Assembly (NCBI GenBank): GCA_003254925.1
Contig: QANZ01045516.1
Coordinates: 63,923-127,922, forward strand
Source: Chamaecrista fasciculata
Taxonomy: Eukaryota; Streptophyta; Magnoliopsida; Fabales; Fabaceae
Direction of reading: 5' to 3'
Length of the DNA: 64,000 nt
In this document: positions 48,000-60,791 of the stretch, piece after piece
Layout of the letters: the number at the start of each line of letters is the position of its first letter
How positions within the stretch are numbered: position 1 is the stretch's first letter
Notes under the pieces: generated by a model
Seen by the model: only the letters and a program-made list of their open reading frames with translations
Database searches by the model: none
What the model was told of the DNA's origin: nothing
Program-made: the position numbers and the translations under genes

Positions 48000-50900
48000 T
48001 ACACTAGGAACATCCATTAATGTGTCTAATCTCCATTTGACATTACATGACGCTCATGTAAGACCTGTGCTAGGGATCTCCATATGACATTACTGTTCCT
48101 AACATTGTCATAAGAGGATCGGCAACATCATCCTCGTCTGCTACCTTACATATCTCGATATCACCATCTCTAGGTGATCATGTCTGAGTTTATATATGTG
48201 CATACATATATCACTGTCGGAACATCAGTGGGGATCCAATCCCATTTGGTGTCTTCCTGTCTCCACAGGGTGACCACCAATCACACCTCAGACACAAGTT
48301 TTACGGTCTGCGTCTCCACGCGACCAACCCTTTGTTTGTAGAAACAACAATCGTGCTCTCTGCTTGGAAACTCTTTCCAACTCACGATGCCATCAGTTCA
48401 GGAGAAAAAACGTATCTATACTGCGATTTAGATACATCTTGGTAGGTTTTGGAAAACGGGCACCTGTGTAACCCCTTACACATTAATTCCACCATAAACC
48501 AAGAATTCATCCTTAGTTCTTCCTAAGTACTTAAGGATGCTTATGACGGTGGTCCAATGATACTCACCAGGGTCTCGTTGGAACCGGCTTGTCACGTTCA
48601 GGGCAAACGACACATCGGGTCGAGTACATAGCATGATGGATCCTATTGCCGAAGCATAAGGGATGCCACTCATGCGCCCTTGCTCAACAAGTGTCTTGGG
48701 ACACTGTTTCTTGCTCAGGGTCAGTCCTTGATTCATCGACATGAATCCCTCTTGGAGTCTAGCATACTGAATCCCTTCAGTAACTCATCCAAGCATGTAC
48801 TCTGACTCAATCCGAGAAGCCTACAAGATCTATCTCTATAGATCTTAATGCCTAGAATATAGGCAGCTTCTCAGCCCTTCATTGAAAACAATTTTCACAA
48901 CCAAGATTCACAATCCTTTTGGAATATTATTTCCAATGAGCAATATGTCATTGACATATAGCACCAAGAACACAATCGCGCTCCCACTAACCTTCTTGTA
49001 AACACAAGGTTCGTCAGCGTTTTGTAAGGAGCCAAACTCTTTTGACTACTTCATCAAAACGGTGATTCCAACTCCGTGATGCTCGCTTCAATCCATAAAT
49101 GGATTTCTGAAGCTTGCACACCTTTACTGGTTCCTCAGGACATTCAAACCCCTCAGGTTGTGTCGCACACATCCTCGGGGAGCCTTCCAGGCTGTTTTGA
49201 CATCCATTTGCCATATCTCATAGTCATAATATGCGACTATGGCAGGCAGGATCCTAATGGTCTTGGCCATTGCAACAGGGGAAAAGGTTTCGTCATAGTC
49301 AATACCATGACGTTGCGTAAAACCCTTCGCAACTAGCCTCGCCTTGAAGACGTTGACATTGCCATCCATGTCTGTTTTCTCCTTGAAAACCCACTTGAAC
49401 CCTACGGGTTTTACCCCTTCGGGTGAAGCGACTAAGGTCCATACCTTGTTGTCATACATGGACTATATCTTTAGCCTTCATGGCTTCAACCCATTTCTCA
49501 GAGTTGGGATCCACGATAGATTCTTGATAGGTGGTAGGCTCACCACGCTCCATGAGCAACACATCCTTGTTTTCAGTCACCAAAGATCCACATCTTTGTG
49601 GTTGAAAACGTGTTCTATCAGAATTTCGTTGTCCTTGTGTCATTGGAGGAGCTTCCACAACACCTTGTGGTTCTTCTCCAGTTTCCGTCTGTGCCTCTGA
49701 AGTACTTTGTGGATCTTGAACTCCTTCAAGATCTACCTTACTCCCACTGTTTCTTTTGGAAACAAGATCCTTTTTGAGAATCCACTTCTGACTACAAACA
49801 CTTTATTGTCAGCTGGGCAGTAAACACAGTATCCCCTTGTTTCCTTGGGATACCCTACAAACAAGCACTTGAGGATTTTGGGAGATAGTTTATCGTTTGC
49901 TTGTTGCTCAACGTAAACTTCACACCCCCAAATTTGAGATAAGACACTATGGGACTCCTCCCATCCATATCTCATATGGTGTCTTCTCAACTGCCTTAGA
50001 CGGAACACGGTTAAGTGTGAACACGGCAGCTTCCAAAGCATTTCCTCAAAAGGATCGCGGAAGATAGTTTGAGTCATCATAGATCGAACCATATCAAACA
50101 GAGTTCGATTCCTCTTCTCAGAAACACCATTCCTATGGGGTCTCAGAAGGGGCAAGTCGTGAGACCATCTCACAGCTTCTAAGATGATTAACAAATTCTT
50201 GACTCAAATACTTGTCTTCTCGATCGGATCGAAAGACCTTGATTTTCTTGTCAAGTCAGTTCTCTACTTCACTTTGAAATCTCTATTTCAAAAGACTCCG
50301 ACTTATGCTTTAATAGGTAGCCCAAGTCAAACCTATTGAAGCAGTTAGTAAGAGTAACCTCCTTCAGCTTGGGTACTCATGAGTCCTCATACATCACTAT
50401 GTATGATCCCCAATAAGTCAGATGCCCTCTCACTGTTGCCAGTGAAAAGCACCTTTGTCATTTTCCAAGTAAGCGAGATTTGCAAGCATCATATGATTCA
50501 AAATCAAATGAGCTTAGAAGTCCATCTCTATGGAGCTCCTCTAGGCGTTTCTCGTTTATATGGCCTAAACGACAATGCTAAAGGTATGTAGGATTAGATT
50601 CTCCAATCTCAATCCTTTTTGTATCAGTGTTATAGATATTGTTATCGTGTCAACGTTCAAATTTCAAGATGCAATGTTTATCTTGCAAATCGCATAAGCA
50701 AATAAACATCATCTTTATAAATCGAACACCATTCTTTTCAGTTCACACACATGCAAAACCTTCCTTATCAAATAATAAAGAGAAGCATTGTTTGAACTTC
50801 AAAGAAGGTACATGATGACAATGACATAAGCCCAGAGGACTAAACAAGCTCGCATGTTCCTACAGCAACAGCAGCAACCCTTGCCCTCTTGCTTACTCGT

Positions 50901-51600
50901 AGGTTCATCTCGCTTCTGTCCAGCTTTCTACTGTCTCTAAGACCCTTCACATCAAATGTGAAAACCACATGCTGTATCTAATACACAAGCGGTTATAGTA
51001 GACAAGTGAACGTCTATAACGAAGATACCAGAAGTAGAGATCTCATCTCCTTTTATTCTTTTGATCTTCCCAATACAATTTGCAATTTCTCAAATGGCAA
51101 ATTGCATCCTTTGAAAGCCTTGCCTTCTTGGCAGGTAGTGGGTTAGGCTCAGCCGCTGGCTTGGTCCTACCAAACTCGGCGTCTCCTTTCCTCTTTCCTT
51201 TGCCCTTCCCTTTCCCCTGATTTTGGAACATTTCCATGAGATGTGTGACCATCTCAACAGCCGACAATATTCCCTTGTTCAACTCCTTGAACTATTGTGG
51301 CTAGCATCAGGCAAGTGACGTCCACAGAGTCATTGAAGTGCTTCTCTAAGCAATTCTCTATGCTCTTGGAGCGTACTTGGCATGCTCTTCAGGGGAGGGA
51401 TCTCTAGGACACAAAATTTCCTTGGTTGGGTGAGAACAAATCTCATATTATAAAACCAGTCGAGGAAGTCAGCAACTTCCTTTGTTGGGTTGAGAACACT
51501 TCTCAAATTACAATACCAGTTAAGGAATTTTTGTCCTAGACAATTTGTCCTTCTCAAGGACAGATCGCAGTGATAGTGATGAACTATTATTTGTTGCCAT
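48000..51600 (-). mobile_element. gag-pol remains of the minus-strand copia element
   Basis: From 51600 leftwards: the gag start, a lysine/glycine-rich segment before the zinc-knuckle region (about 51150), integrase with NGVSEKRNRTL (about 50110), reverse transcriptase segments such as NVFKARLVAKGFTQRHGIDY (about 49300) and LRGLN/KLQKSIYGLKRASRSWNH (about 49070), and the RNase H end. It is similar throughout to the plus-strand element's gag-pol but fragmented. Confidence 0.88.
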
Positions 51601-51720
51601 TGATTCTACAACTTTAAGATATGAAAAGTTTTAAATAGCAGGAATATGTCCACCATTTTATAAAACCCAGTAAAATTTATTATTGGTGGCTAAGACCCAT
51701 ATTTCACTAAAGTCTACCGT

Positions 51721-52096
51721 CACGGAGGGCGATCATGCATCCTTTAGCTATTTAGGTAGGTAACTCCTTACCAATCACATCTCTATGTGACTCTTAGATC
51801 TTTATGGGACTGTATCATCATATGATACGTCATGTTTATCCCATCTAATGCCTTGAGGCCCAAAACCATTTTGATAGCCCCATTAAGTCACACAATAAAA
51901 CTCGTGAATGGCAAGGCCCAAACGACGAGGCTGAAGCCCAGCCCCATATGATCAACGGCGTCACTTAAACACGTGTCGCGGAGGGCGATCACCGCATTTA
52001 ATGACCCCAGATTTCAATGGGCGTCGAACTGAAAACCCCCATTCACCCGTGTCTCCTCGAGGTCAAGGCAGATACGTGTCGCTGAGGGCGATCACC
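51721..52096 (-). repeat. Thrice-repeated leader motif, second copia element
   Basis: Complements of GGAGGGCGATCATGCA, GTGTCGCGGAGGGCGATCAC and GTGTCGCTGAGGGCGATCAC. Start-to-start spacings are about 103 and 250 bp, against about 102 and 262 bp in the plus-strand element. Confidence 0.78.
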
Positions 52097-52301
52097 GCTC
52101 CACGATGAACAAGATTTCAACAGGGTGTTTTATTGATGGCATTAAAACTTAAGATTTTCTAAAAGGGTTTGATTTTTGAAAAAGTTCCGTTTTATTAGTT
52201 TAATTTTAAAACTCCTTTTAAAATTAAACGAGTCATGCCACATGTTTATTACCCTATGTATCATATACATATATAAACATGTGCACGGATCTTGCATCAT
52301 A

Positions 52302-54270
52302 TGTTGGAGATTGTGCCCTAGGGCCAATCATTTTATAGATATGTTGCGAACATATCAATTAATTTATGGAGATAAATTAATGGTTATCATATTATTAGCA
52401 TGTTTACTATGATAACAGTCCGTGATTAATTATGAGATAATTAATCTAAACTGTCCCTGGTCGCTCATTCAAGTGGGAACTTGAAATGAACTAAGACCAG
52501 CATAACCTCGGTGCATAGAGATGCATGCACTAGATGCTGGTACGAGAGTCATGGTGCAATTACGTAATGGGTTACGAGTTGCTGGACATGACCCGGAGAG
52601 TCCTGCATGGGTTTAGTCATCAGCTTGCCTCTCCTGTACACTTGTCACGACGCCTTAGACCTGAGGTCATCATTATTCTGGCGTTGCAGTTGTCAGACTT
52701 TGGCTTAGTCTAACGTTGCCCGTAACAGGGTAGCCATAAGGGCTAAGTACGGGTTTGGTTGATTGCCGTGCTGAGGAATGTGGATTGGCCAAGATGGGAT
52801 TTTGTCCCTCGTTAAATGAGAGATATCTAACTGGCGCCCTCGATGAGTCTGTCCAGGAAAAATGCGTGGCCACGCTGGGATTTGGTAAAAACGATAACTC
52901 ACGTGTTTTGAGTAGTCGTGATGGCTTGCTAGAGTCCGCTCACGACTTGTAGGTCATGGAGATGACTTACTGCCAACTTCACGTGGGGCCTGCTGGGTCA
53001 CACACGAGCAGGAACAGGACACCGTTTAAAAGGGACACGAATTAGAGTTAATTCGTGGTTCACTCCGGTGGCACGATTTAAGACACAGAGGAAATGTCTG
53101 GGACATTATGTCTTGTCTTAATTGATCTACAGTTGTGAAGACAAATTTAAATATAATAATTTTTAAATGATTAATGGGGATTAATTATTTACAATTAAAA
53201 TATTAAGGAAAAATAATTCAGATAAGAAATAATTCAGATAAGGTTCCTAAGAGTTAGGAAATTATTGAATTATAAAATTCCCTAATATTGGCATGAGGGT
53301 GGCGCCTCTTTTAGCATTTTAAATTAATAAAATTGTTTTATTAATTTAAGTCATGAATTTGAATTCAAAAGATTTGATGGAGATATCAAAAGATTTGAAT
53401 TCAAAAGATTTGATGAGATCTCAAATCAGGATCTTTGGAGAATCATGACTTCCTAAGAGTTAGGAAGGTTTTTGATTTATAAAATTCCAAAGAATTTTAG
53501 AGCAATATGGCGCCATGCTTAGGTGGGTCCCATGGGAGATTTGATCTCTCATTTGATTCTCTAAGATTACGATTTGAATTTAAATTTAATATTATGGTAA
53601 TATTATAATTTGAAATTCAAGTCATGAAGCCACATTATTATTATAATTTAGAATTATAATAATGCTCTAAAATAATTATATATATAGCCTAGGGCTAGGC
53701 GCCTAGGTCAAGCATATGAGAGAGAATTCATTTGTGCAATTTTCATCCTCCTTGTTGAGAGAGATAAAAATCGCCTCCTTCAAAACCCTAGCTTCCAAGT
53801 GAGGAAATTTTTGGTTCTCAAGAGTTGAGAGGGTAAAATCGACTTGGCCTAAGAGTTAGGCAATTCGATTTGTGGTTGCCAAAAATTAGGGTTTGTGAGA
53901 GAAGGAAAGACAAGAAGGAGTTCTTGTGGGGAATTCTCCATTGCGCCACTTTTGGAGTTTGAATCAAGAAGGAGTTCTTGAGTTCAAATACACTGTAGAT
54001 TGGTCCCTAGTTCTTTTGGAGAAAAGAACTGAAGGCTAGCACCTTGGTGCCCGAAGAAACTGTTCGTGTGGATTACTGGCAGAGGGAGGACGCTGTGGAC
54101 GGACTCCTAGGACACGCCTTGTTCAACCAACCGATTGAAACTCGTGAGGTATACCACTATCTTAACAGGTTTTAAATTCTACTAGCGGATCCGTTCGGGA
54201 ATTTTAGGACCTAGCGTGTTTTTAATTTTATATTTGCTTCCGCTGCGTTAGGCGCCTACAATTCCCAACA
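52302..54270 (+). mobile_element. Solo copia LTR inside the leader of the minus-strand copia element
   Basis: TGTTGGAGATTGTGCC ... CCTACAATTCCCAACA, 1969 bp, with target duplication TCATA (52297-52301 and 54271-54275). It is the third level of nesting: Athila-type, copia, copia LTR. Confidence 0.93.
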
Positions 54271-55110
54271 TCATATGCAAAATCCCATGCTCGTATCGCA
54301 TACGAAATTATTGCGCCAAAGCGGGGTAAATAGCATGTTAAAATCGCGTCCTAAACATACATCTAGCGCTTTGTATCACATACAAAATAAATGTAAAGCA
54401 GACATATATTGTGTTTAGATATGGCCCACCTATCCTAATAATTCTCCCAAGCCAATGAGAGAATTCTTCTAAAAAGAAAACGTAAAATTACAAGAGAGTA
54501 AACCCCAGTTACATTGAGGTATAAACTGAAAAGTAAAATTACATCGGATAGAGGGAGACGACACGCAGGCCGTATACACCAAAAACCTAGAGCCATATCG
54601 TCCAACACCACACAATTACATATATGAACACTTCATACAATTATGTCAAACACAATATATATCCAACACATATCAAAAACGATTTTTGTAGGTGTTAATT
54701 AGGGTGAGCAATTTTAACATGTCTTTTTCTTGAAATTAGGCCCATTATCAATAATTATAAAATTCAGGAATCATATTCCAAAATTTTAATTATTGACCCA
54801 AAAATTTTAAAATTCATAATTTTATTAAATTTTCAGTCACCCACATAATATTATGATTAAAACACTTTTAACCATAATTATATGGGAATTTCGACTTTGG
54901 CCCAAACTTGCAAGAAAAACTTCCGAATCAATCATATTGATTTCTTTATGTATCACATACATAAATTTGCACCTTTTCTTGTAGATTCAATTTTAAGAAA
55001 AATATTCGCTGGATTTTTTTTTGTAAAACCAAAACGTGATTGAAACAGGTAAAACACGCCAAGCATACATCACATGTACACAAAATGATTTTAAATCCAG
55101 GACTAGCGTG

Positions 55111-55122
55111 GCTCTGATACCA
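55111..55122 (-). other. Primer-binding site of the minus-strand copia element
   Basis: The complement reads TGGTATCAGAGC, exactly the initiator Met-tRNA match, beside the 5' LTR. Confidence 0.85.
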
Positions 55123-55123
55123 C

Positions 55124-56667
55124 TGTTGGGAATTCCCGGGGAAAACACGCAGCGGAAGACTGTAAAATAATTATATCATATCTTTAAGACTTGAATATCT
55201 AATTAAAATATTACCATAATATTTTAATTCAAATTCAAATTGCTATCTTAGAGAATCAAATGGAAGATCAAATCTTCCAATGGGACCCACTAGATAGGCG
55301 CCTAGCTCATGCATTTTTAGGGAATTTTATAAATAAAAAATGACTCCAAACTTTTAGGAAGTCATAACCAATTTATTTTATCCCAATGTTTTTGAATGAA
55401 AATATTACCATAATATCTTTAATTCAAATTTTGAATCTTGAATTTAAATTCTTTATTGAATTAAAATATTACCCCAATATCTTAATTCAAATCTTGAATT
55501 TCAAATTCAAATTCAAACTCATGATTTAAATTAATAAAACATTTCTATTAATTAAAATCACCTTATAAGAGGCGCCACCCTCTATGCCAATATTAGTGAA
55601 TTTTATAAATCAATAATCTCCTAACTTTTAGGAATTATTTGATTTTTATTCCTAATATTTTAATTTTAAATAATTAATCTCTATTAATCATTTAACAACT
55701 ATTTAAACTGTAGAAAATTTAAGACAAGACATAATGTCCCAGACATTTCCTCTGTGTCTTAAATTCGGCCACGGAGTGACTCACGAATTACCCTAATTCG
55801 TGTCCCTTATAAAATGTGTTCTAATCCTGCTCGTGTGTGACCCAGCAGGCCCCACGTGAAGTTGGCAGTAGGTCATCCCCATGACCTACAAGTCGTGAGC
55901 GGACTCTAGCAAGCCATCACGACTACCCAAAACACGTGAGTTATCGGTTTTTACCAAAACCGACTTAACCTTAGTACCTCCATGGCACCGACCCTATTGT
56001 TCTGCGATATCTTGGTTATGGATCAGGCACGGGAAAGTCATCCATGATCCAAACCTTTACTTTCTCGATCTCCTTGAGTAAGTCCCAATATACTGAGTGG
56101 CCACGCTTTTCCTGGACAGACTCATCGAGGGCGCCAGTAAGATATCTCCCAATTTAATGGGGAACAAAATCCCAATTTTGGTCAGTCCACATTCCTCAGC
56201 ACGGCAATCAACCAAACCCGTACTTAGCCCTTATGGCTACCCTGCTACGGGCAACGTTAGACTAAGCCAAAGTCTGACAACTGCAACGCCGGAATAATGA
56301 TGACCTCAGGTCTAAGGCGTCGTGACAGGCGTACAAGAGAGGCAAGCTGATGACTAAACCCATGCAGGACTCTCCGGGTCAGTCCAGCAACTCGTAACCC
56401 CTTACGTAATTGCACCATGACTCTCGTTCCAGCATCTAGTGCGTGCATCCCTATGCACCGAGGTCATGCTGGTCTTAGTTCATTTTTGTTCCCACGAAAA
56501 CAATCGACCAGGGACAGATTTAGATTAATTATCACATAATTAATCAAGGACTGTTATCATAGTAAACATGCTAATAATATGATAACCATTAATTTATCTC
56601 CATAAATTAATTGATATGTTCAAAACATATTTATAAAATGATTGGCCCTAGGGCACAATCTCCAACA
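55124..56667 (-). repeat. 5' LTR of the minus-strand copia element
   Basis: TGTTGGGAATTCCCGGGG ... CACAATCTCCAACA, somewhat shorter than the other copies of this LTR. Confidence 0.9.
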
Positions 56668-57288
56668 TCTAGTTAGGTATTCGAGTAACGTTTCGTTATC
56701 TCATTGTTCTATAGCTGAGATTTGCTGTTTAGCGGCAGATGCTTTAGCTTCGGGAAAGTATTTGTCGAGAAAAGATCTCCTAAGATTTTCCCAAGACAGA
56801 TAAGCTGTCCGTTCATAAGTTCCCAAATGAGTGTACCACTCTAGCGCCTTACCTTCGAGGGTGAGATGGAATACTTTTCACATAACATCCTCTATGCTTG
56901 GTGCTAGGGGTTTCATGGTTCGGCAGTGAAGATACAAATTATTCAAATGAGTAAAAGGATTTTCACTAGCCAATCCGTGAAACTTAGGTAGTCCATTAAA
57001 AAGTGGTCATTTGATCTTAAAATCCATTTGGATTTGAGGGAACACGTTTCTTTGAACCTCATATTGTTCGTTAGATTGGGATGCCTCTCTAATAGATCTT
57101 CTCGGTCTAGGACGTCCATTGTCTAGACCTTGATTTTGGCGAACTTCTTCGCGTTCTTGATTGTCTAACCTACGGTTGTTGCCCGAGTTTTCCAGGTTTA
57201 CTACTCTTTTACCTTTTTTTTGTGGATCTAAGTTTTTTATCTAAAACTAAATCTAGGGGAACTATAGGCTGTAAAGGTCTCCTAGGCA

Positions 57289-57485
57289 TATACTAGAAAA
57301 ATCAAATGACTAAAATAATAATAACTAAATTAACAAGAAAAATAAAAATAAAGACTCTAAACAAAACGAAAATCAAAACAAAATAAAAGATTCTAAAGCA
57401 AAAACAAGAATAAAAATAAAAAGACTCAAAAAAAAATAAAAAGACTCAAAACAAACCACAATTTCTTAGGAACTCAAGAAAGAGT
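57289..57485. other. A-rich leader of the Athila-type element
   Basis: Strongly A-rich on the plus strand with repeated AAAATAAAAA and AAGACTCAAAA stretches, lying between gag and the primer site. No gene. Confidence 0.45.
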
Positions 57486-59607
57486 TGATGGAGATTGTGC
57501 CCTAGGGCCAATCATTTTATTTATGTGTTATTGTTTGAACATATATTTTTTGATTAATTTATAGAGATAAATTATGTTGTTATCATATTATTAGCGTGTT
57601 TACTATGATAGCGTCCCTGATTGATTATATGATAATTAATCTAAAACTGTCCCTGGTCGATCATTCACGTGGGAACGTAAATGAACTAAGACCAGCATGA
57701 CCTCGGTGTATAGAGATACATGCACTAGATGCTTCTCGAGAGCCATGGTGCAATTTTGTAAGGGTTACAAATTGCTGGACCGACCCGGAGAGTCCTGCAT
57801 GGGTTTAGTCATAAGCGAGCCTCTCCTGTACACCTGTCACGATAGCCTTAGACCTGAGGTCTTGACTATTCCGGCATTGTAGTTGTCAAACTTTGGCCTA
57901 GTCCAACGTTACCCGTAGCAGGGTAGCCATACAGGCTAGGTACGGGTTTGGTTGATTACCGTGCAAAGGAATGTGGTTGACCAAGATGGGATTTTGTCCC
58001 TCATTTAAGATGAGAGATATTTAACTGGCGCCCTCGATGAGTCTGTCCAAGAAATGCGTGGCCACGCTGGGAATTGGGACTAACTCAGGAAATCGAGAAA
58101 GTTGTGGTTTGGATTTTGGATGACATTCCCGTGCCTGATCCATGACCAAAATATCGTGAGACAATAGGAATTATGACAAGGTGGTATTTAGGTTAAATCG
58201 TTAAAGTCGTTAAAGCGATAACTCCCGTGTTTTGGGTAGTTGTGATGGCTTGCTAGAGTCCGCTCACAACTTGTGAGTCATAAAGATGATTTGCTGCCAA
58301 CTTCACGTGAGGCCTGCTGGGTCACACATGAGCAGGATCAAGATGCTAATTTTTGGGACACGAATTAGGGTTAATTCGTGAGTCACTTAGGTGACACAAT
58401 TTAGGACATAGTTAAATGTCTTAGGACATTAAATCTTGTCTTAAATAAATATCTATGATTGAGGTTTTAAATTTGTTGGACAAATTTAAATTTAAATTAA
58501 TTGTTAAATAGTTTTACAATTAAAATATTAGTGAATAAATAAATTAAATAAGTTTCCTAAAAATTAGGGAATTATTGATTTATTAAATTCACTAAAATTG
58601 GGAAACATAAGGATGAGGGTGGCGCCTCATTATCTTTATTTTTATTAATAGAAATTGTTTTTATTAATTAAATAAAGATAAGATAAATATCTTTTGGAAA
58701 AGATATAGGATTTGAATTAAAAGATATTAAGGTAATTCTTTTATTCAAAATTGTTAGGAATTAGTTATAACTACCTAAGGAGTTTGGGTTGTTATAAAAT
58801 TCCTCCAAAACTACATGAGAATTTCGCCTAGCTCCTTTCTTGGGGTGCAAGATTTGATCTTGCATTTTAGAGTTTGGGATAAGGCAAAGTCGACTTTTAT
58901 TATTTAAATATTAAAGTAATATTTAAATTATAAAATCAAATTCTCATGACTCATTCCAACCAATAGGATTTGAGCAAATTAAGATTTGATCTCAAGATTT
59001 GATCTTGGATAGTCAAATTCGAATTGGGCCTTTATTTTTGAATTATAATATTAAGTTTAATATTATAAATCAAAAGATATTTTGAGATATCTAAAAGATA
59101 TCCAATATCTTAGAGATATCCTAATTGGATTAGGATTCCCTAAAACTAGGAATGAGAACACTATAAATAGGGCACTAGGCGCCTAACTCAAAGACAATTC
59201 ACAACACACATCAATTCTTGGTTAGACCAAGAATTTCGCCTAGAGCTTCTATTGAGAGTGAAAATTCGCCTAGCCCCAATCAATCTTGATAATCAAGAAC
59301 ACTTCTTGATTATTCAAGAATCATAGATAGAGTTCCTATATTCACTTGGGAAGAAGTGAAGGAGGCTAGCACCTAGGCATCTGCCAAACTGCTCGTGTGG
59401 ATCACCGGTAGAGGAAGGACACTCAGTGGACTTCTCAAATTCGCGAACACGATAAGTCACCGATTGAAACTAGGTAAACATCTTTTCTTACTTAGTATAA
59501 ACATAGTTAGTGGATCCTGGAAGGAATCACAGAGTTAGCCTTTTAGTTTTATCAAGTTCAAGTTTTTTTTAATTTTTCCGCTGCGCTCCCTCTGTGATTT
59601 CCCAACA
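57486..59607 (+). mobile_element. Solo copia LTR between the gag and primer site of the Athila-type element
   Basis: Starts TGATGGAGATTGTGCCCTAG (one base off the usual TGTTGG start), ends GATTTCCCAACA, with target duplication AGAGT (57481-57485 and 59608-59612). 2122 bp. Its terminus is closest to the solo LTR at 21867-23973, as both end GATTTCCCAACA. Confidence 0.92.
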
Positions 59608-59612
59608 AGAGT

Positions 59613-60540
59613 TCCCTCGAAACGGCGCGAAAACTTGATCGAACACATGTCGTAAGGCGCCAGCGCAACCAAGTTTAATTATACTTGAGCCTCGAAAGTA
59701 TAACTATATTTATTAAAATATAGTATAGATGCTAACCCAAGGTCGAGTCTCTCGCGGAACTCGATGTGATGAGACTAAGAGAATTGTGACGGAGGGTTTG
59801 TAATTGAGAATTTATGGTTGTCACGATTTATAATATAATATGAGTCAAAACAATACTTGAGAGAAAACCCTAGAGATAGACTACCATAGTTCGTTCATCA
59901 TAGAGAATAGATAATTAATATGCATTTACTTAACCAAGTTAAACGATGTATTTAAACTTTAAATACAATCAATCAAACAATGGTGGAAGAACATAAGATT
60001 AGGATAGATCACTCAACCAAACTAGGTTATGAGCAATTTGTCAATGCTCTTCAAGGCAATCTATATTATTGCAATATCGGAACAATGATCAAATATATAA
60101 ATCAATAATAATTCTAATTATATTTATATAGAACACTCCTTAGCAAACCCTAAAAGAGCAACTTTATTAATCGAATAAGAGACAAACACCAGGAATGTCA
60201 AGGTTTCATTCCCTAATAAAGTATTGATCTATAAATCTAATATTTAAACAACTTCAACAATTATACTTGAAGGAGTTGATCATACTTCAAAAATGCGGCA
60301 TCAACATCTGGACTCTACAACGAAACATAGTGAACTCAAGTCATATCCTTGAGTATCTACCTATTTAGTTACACATGCTCTAGGCAGAGAACTATTCTAA
60401 ACTATTCTAAAGTACCCTAAATAAACGCTAATTAACCTATTTTATCCACTTTATTTCACCACACCTTGGTCCAACCCTTAGCATATTAATTGGTCTAATT
60501 ATAATATATTATTATTATAAACACATTAAAAGAAGGCCAA
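59613..60540 (-). repeat. Primer-site-like sequence and probable 5' LTR of the Athila-type element
   Basis: The complement of 59613-59630 resembles the Asp-tRNA primer site used by Athila elements (GCGCCGTTTCGAGGGA against the usual GGCGCCGTTGCCGGGGA). The DNA to the right is AT-rich and gene-free and probably LTR. There is no second LTR in the window to compare with, so the right limit is a guess. Confidence 0.45.
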
Positions 60541-60545
60541 ATAAC

Positions 60546-60743
60546 TTGTTCACTTTTGGGCTGATCAGCGGGCTATACGACGGAAGCCCCAATGGACCTA
60601 CCCAAGTTTCGTCACAATCGACGACGCCATTTTTCGCTAAGAACGACGCCTGGGATGTCATATATGCCGCCGTTGGCCAAGTCACGAGGTTGAAGATGAA
60701 TGACGAAGTGAGCGGGATGCATGAGTATGACCTTCACAACAAA

Positions 60744-60745
<2 letters not shown>
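60546..60745 (+). pseudogene. Exon-like GC-rich fragment of an unidentified plant gene
   Basis: About 200 bp stand out for GC content and an open frame without ATG. It encodes a segment with AKNDAWDVIYAAVGQVTRLK and MNDEVSG. The AWDxxYAAxGxVxRxKM pattern reminds me of a conserved N-terminal segment in plant proteins of unknown function, but I cannot name the family with confidence. It runs straight into an AG microsatellite. It is probably a captured or duplicated exon fragment, not a whole gene. Confidence 0.3.

Positions 60746-60746
<1 letters not shown>

Positions 60747-60787
<41 letters not shown>
60747..60787. repeat. (AG)n microsatellite
   Basis: About 20 uninterrupted AG units. Confidence 0.98.

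Positions 60788-60791
<4 letters not shown>

Larger units (their letters stand above)
46249..56667 (-). mobile_element. Ty1/copia element (minus strand) nested in the Athila-type element
   Basis: Target duplication TCTAG (46244-46248 and 56668-56672). Its 3' LTR is on the left (46249-47956, with a 652-N gap), then the purine tract (47957-47967). The pol remains cover RNase H, reverse transcriptase and integrase (about 48000-50900), and gag starts at 51600. The leader is split by a solo LTR (52302-54270), and the primer site (55111-55122) and 5' LTR (55124-56667) follow. It belongs to the same family group as the plus-strand element at 29861. It is older and badly decayed, with many breaks (of order ten). 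Confidence 0.9.
44494..60540 (-). mobile_element. Athila-type Ty3/gypsy fragment (gag and protease), with nested insertions
   Basis: Read right to left: a likely LTR (from about 59631 rightwards, outer limit uncertain) and a primer site resembling the Asp-tRNA type (59613-59630). Gag begins MPRRPL near 57288 and has the Athila gag core (NLYLHCRTMK and ALEWYTHL-type segments). Gag continues beyond the copia insertion to a CCHC-type knuckle near 45900, then a retropepsin domain (45375-44494). Reverse transcriptase and integrase are not found in the window. Coding is broken in several places. A copia element with target duplication TCTAG and a solo copia LTR with duplication AGAGT lie within it, making it one of the oldest elements here. 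Confidence 0.75.
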
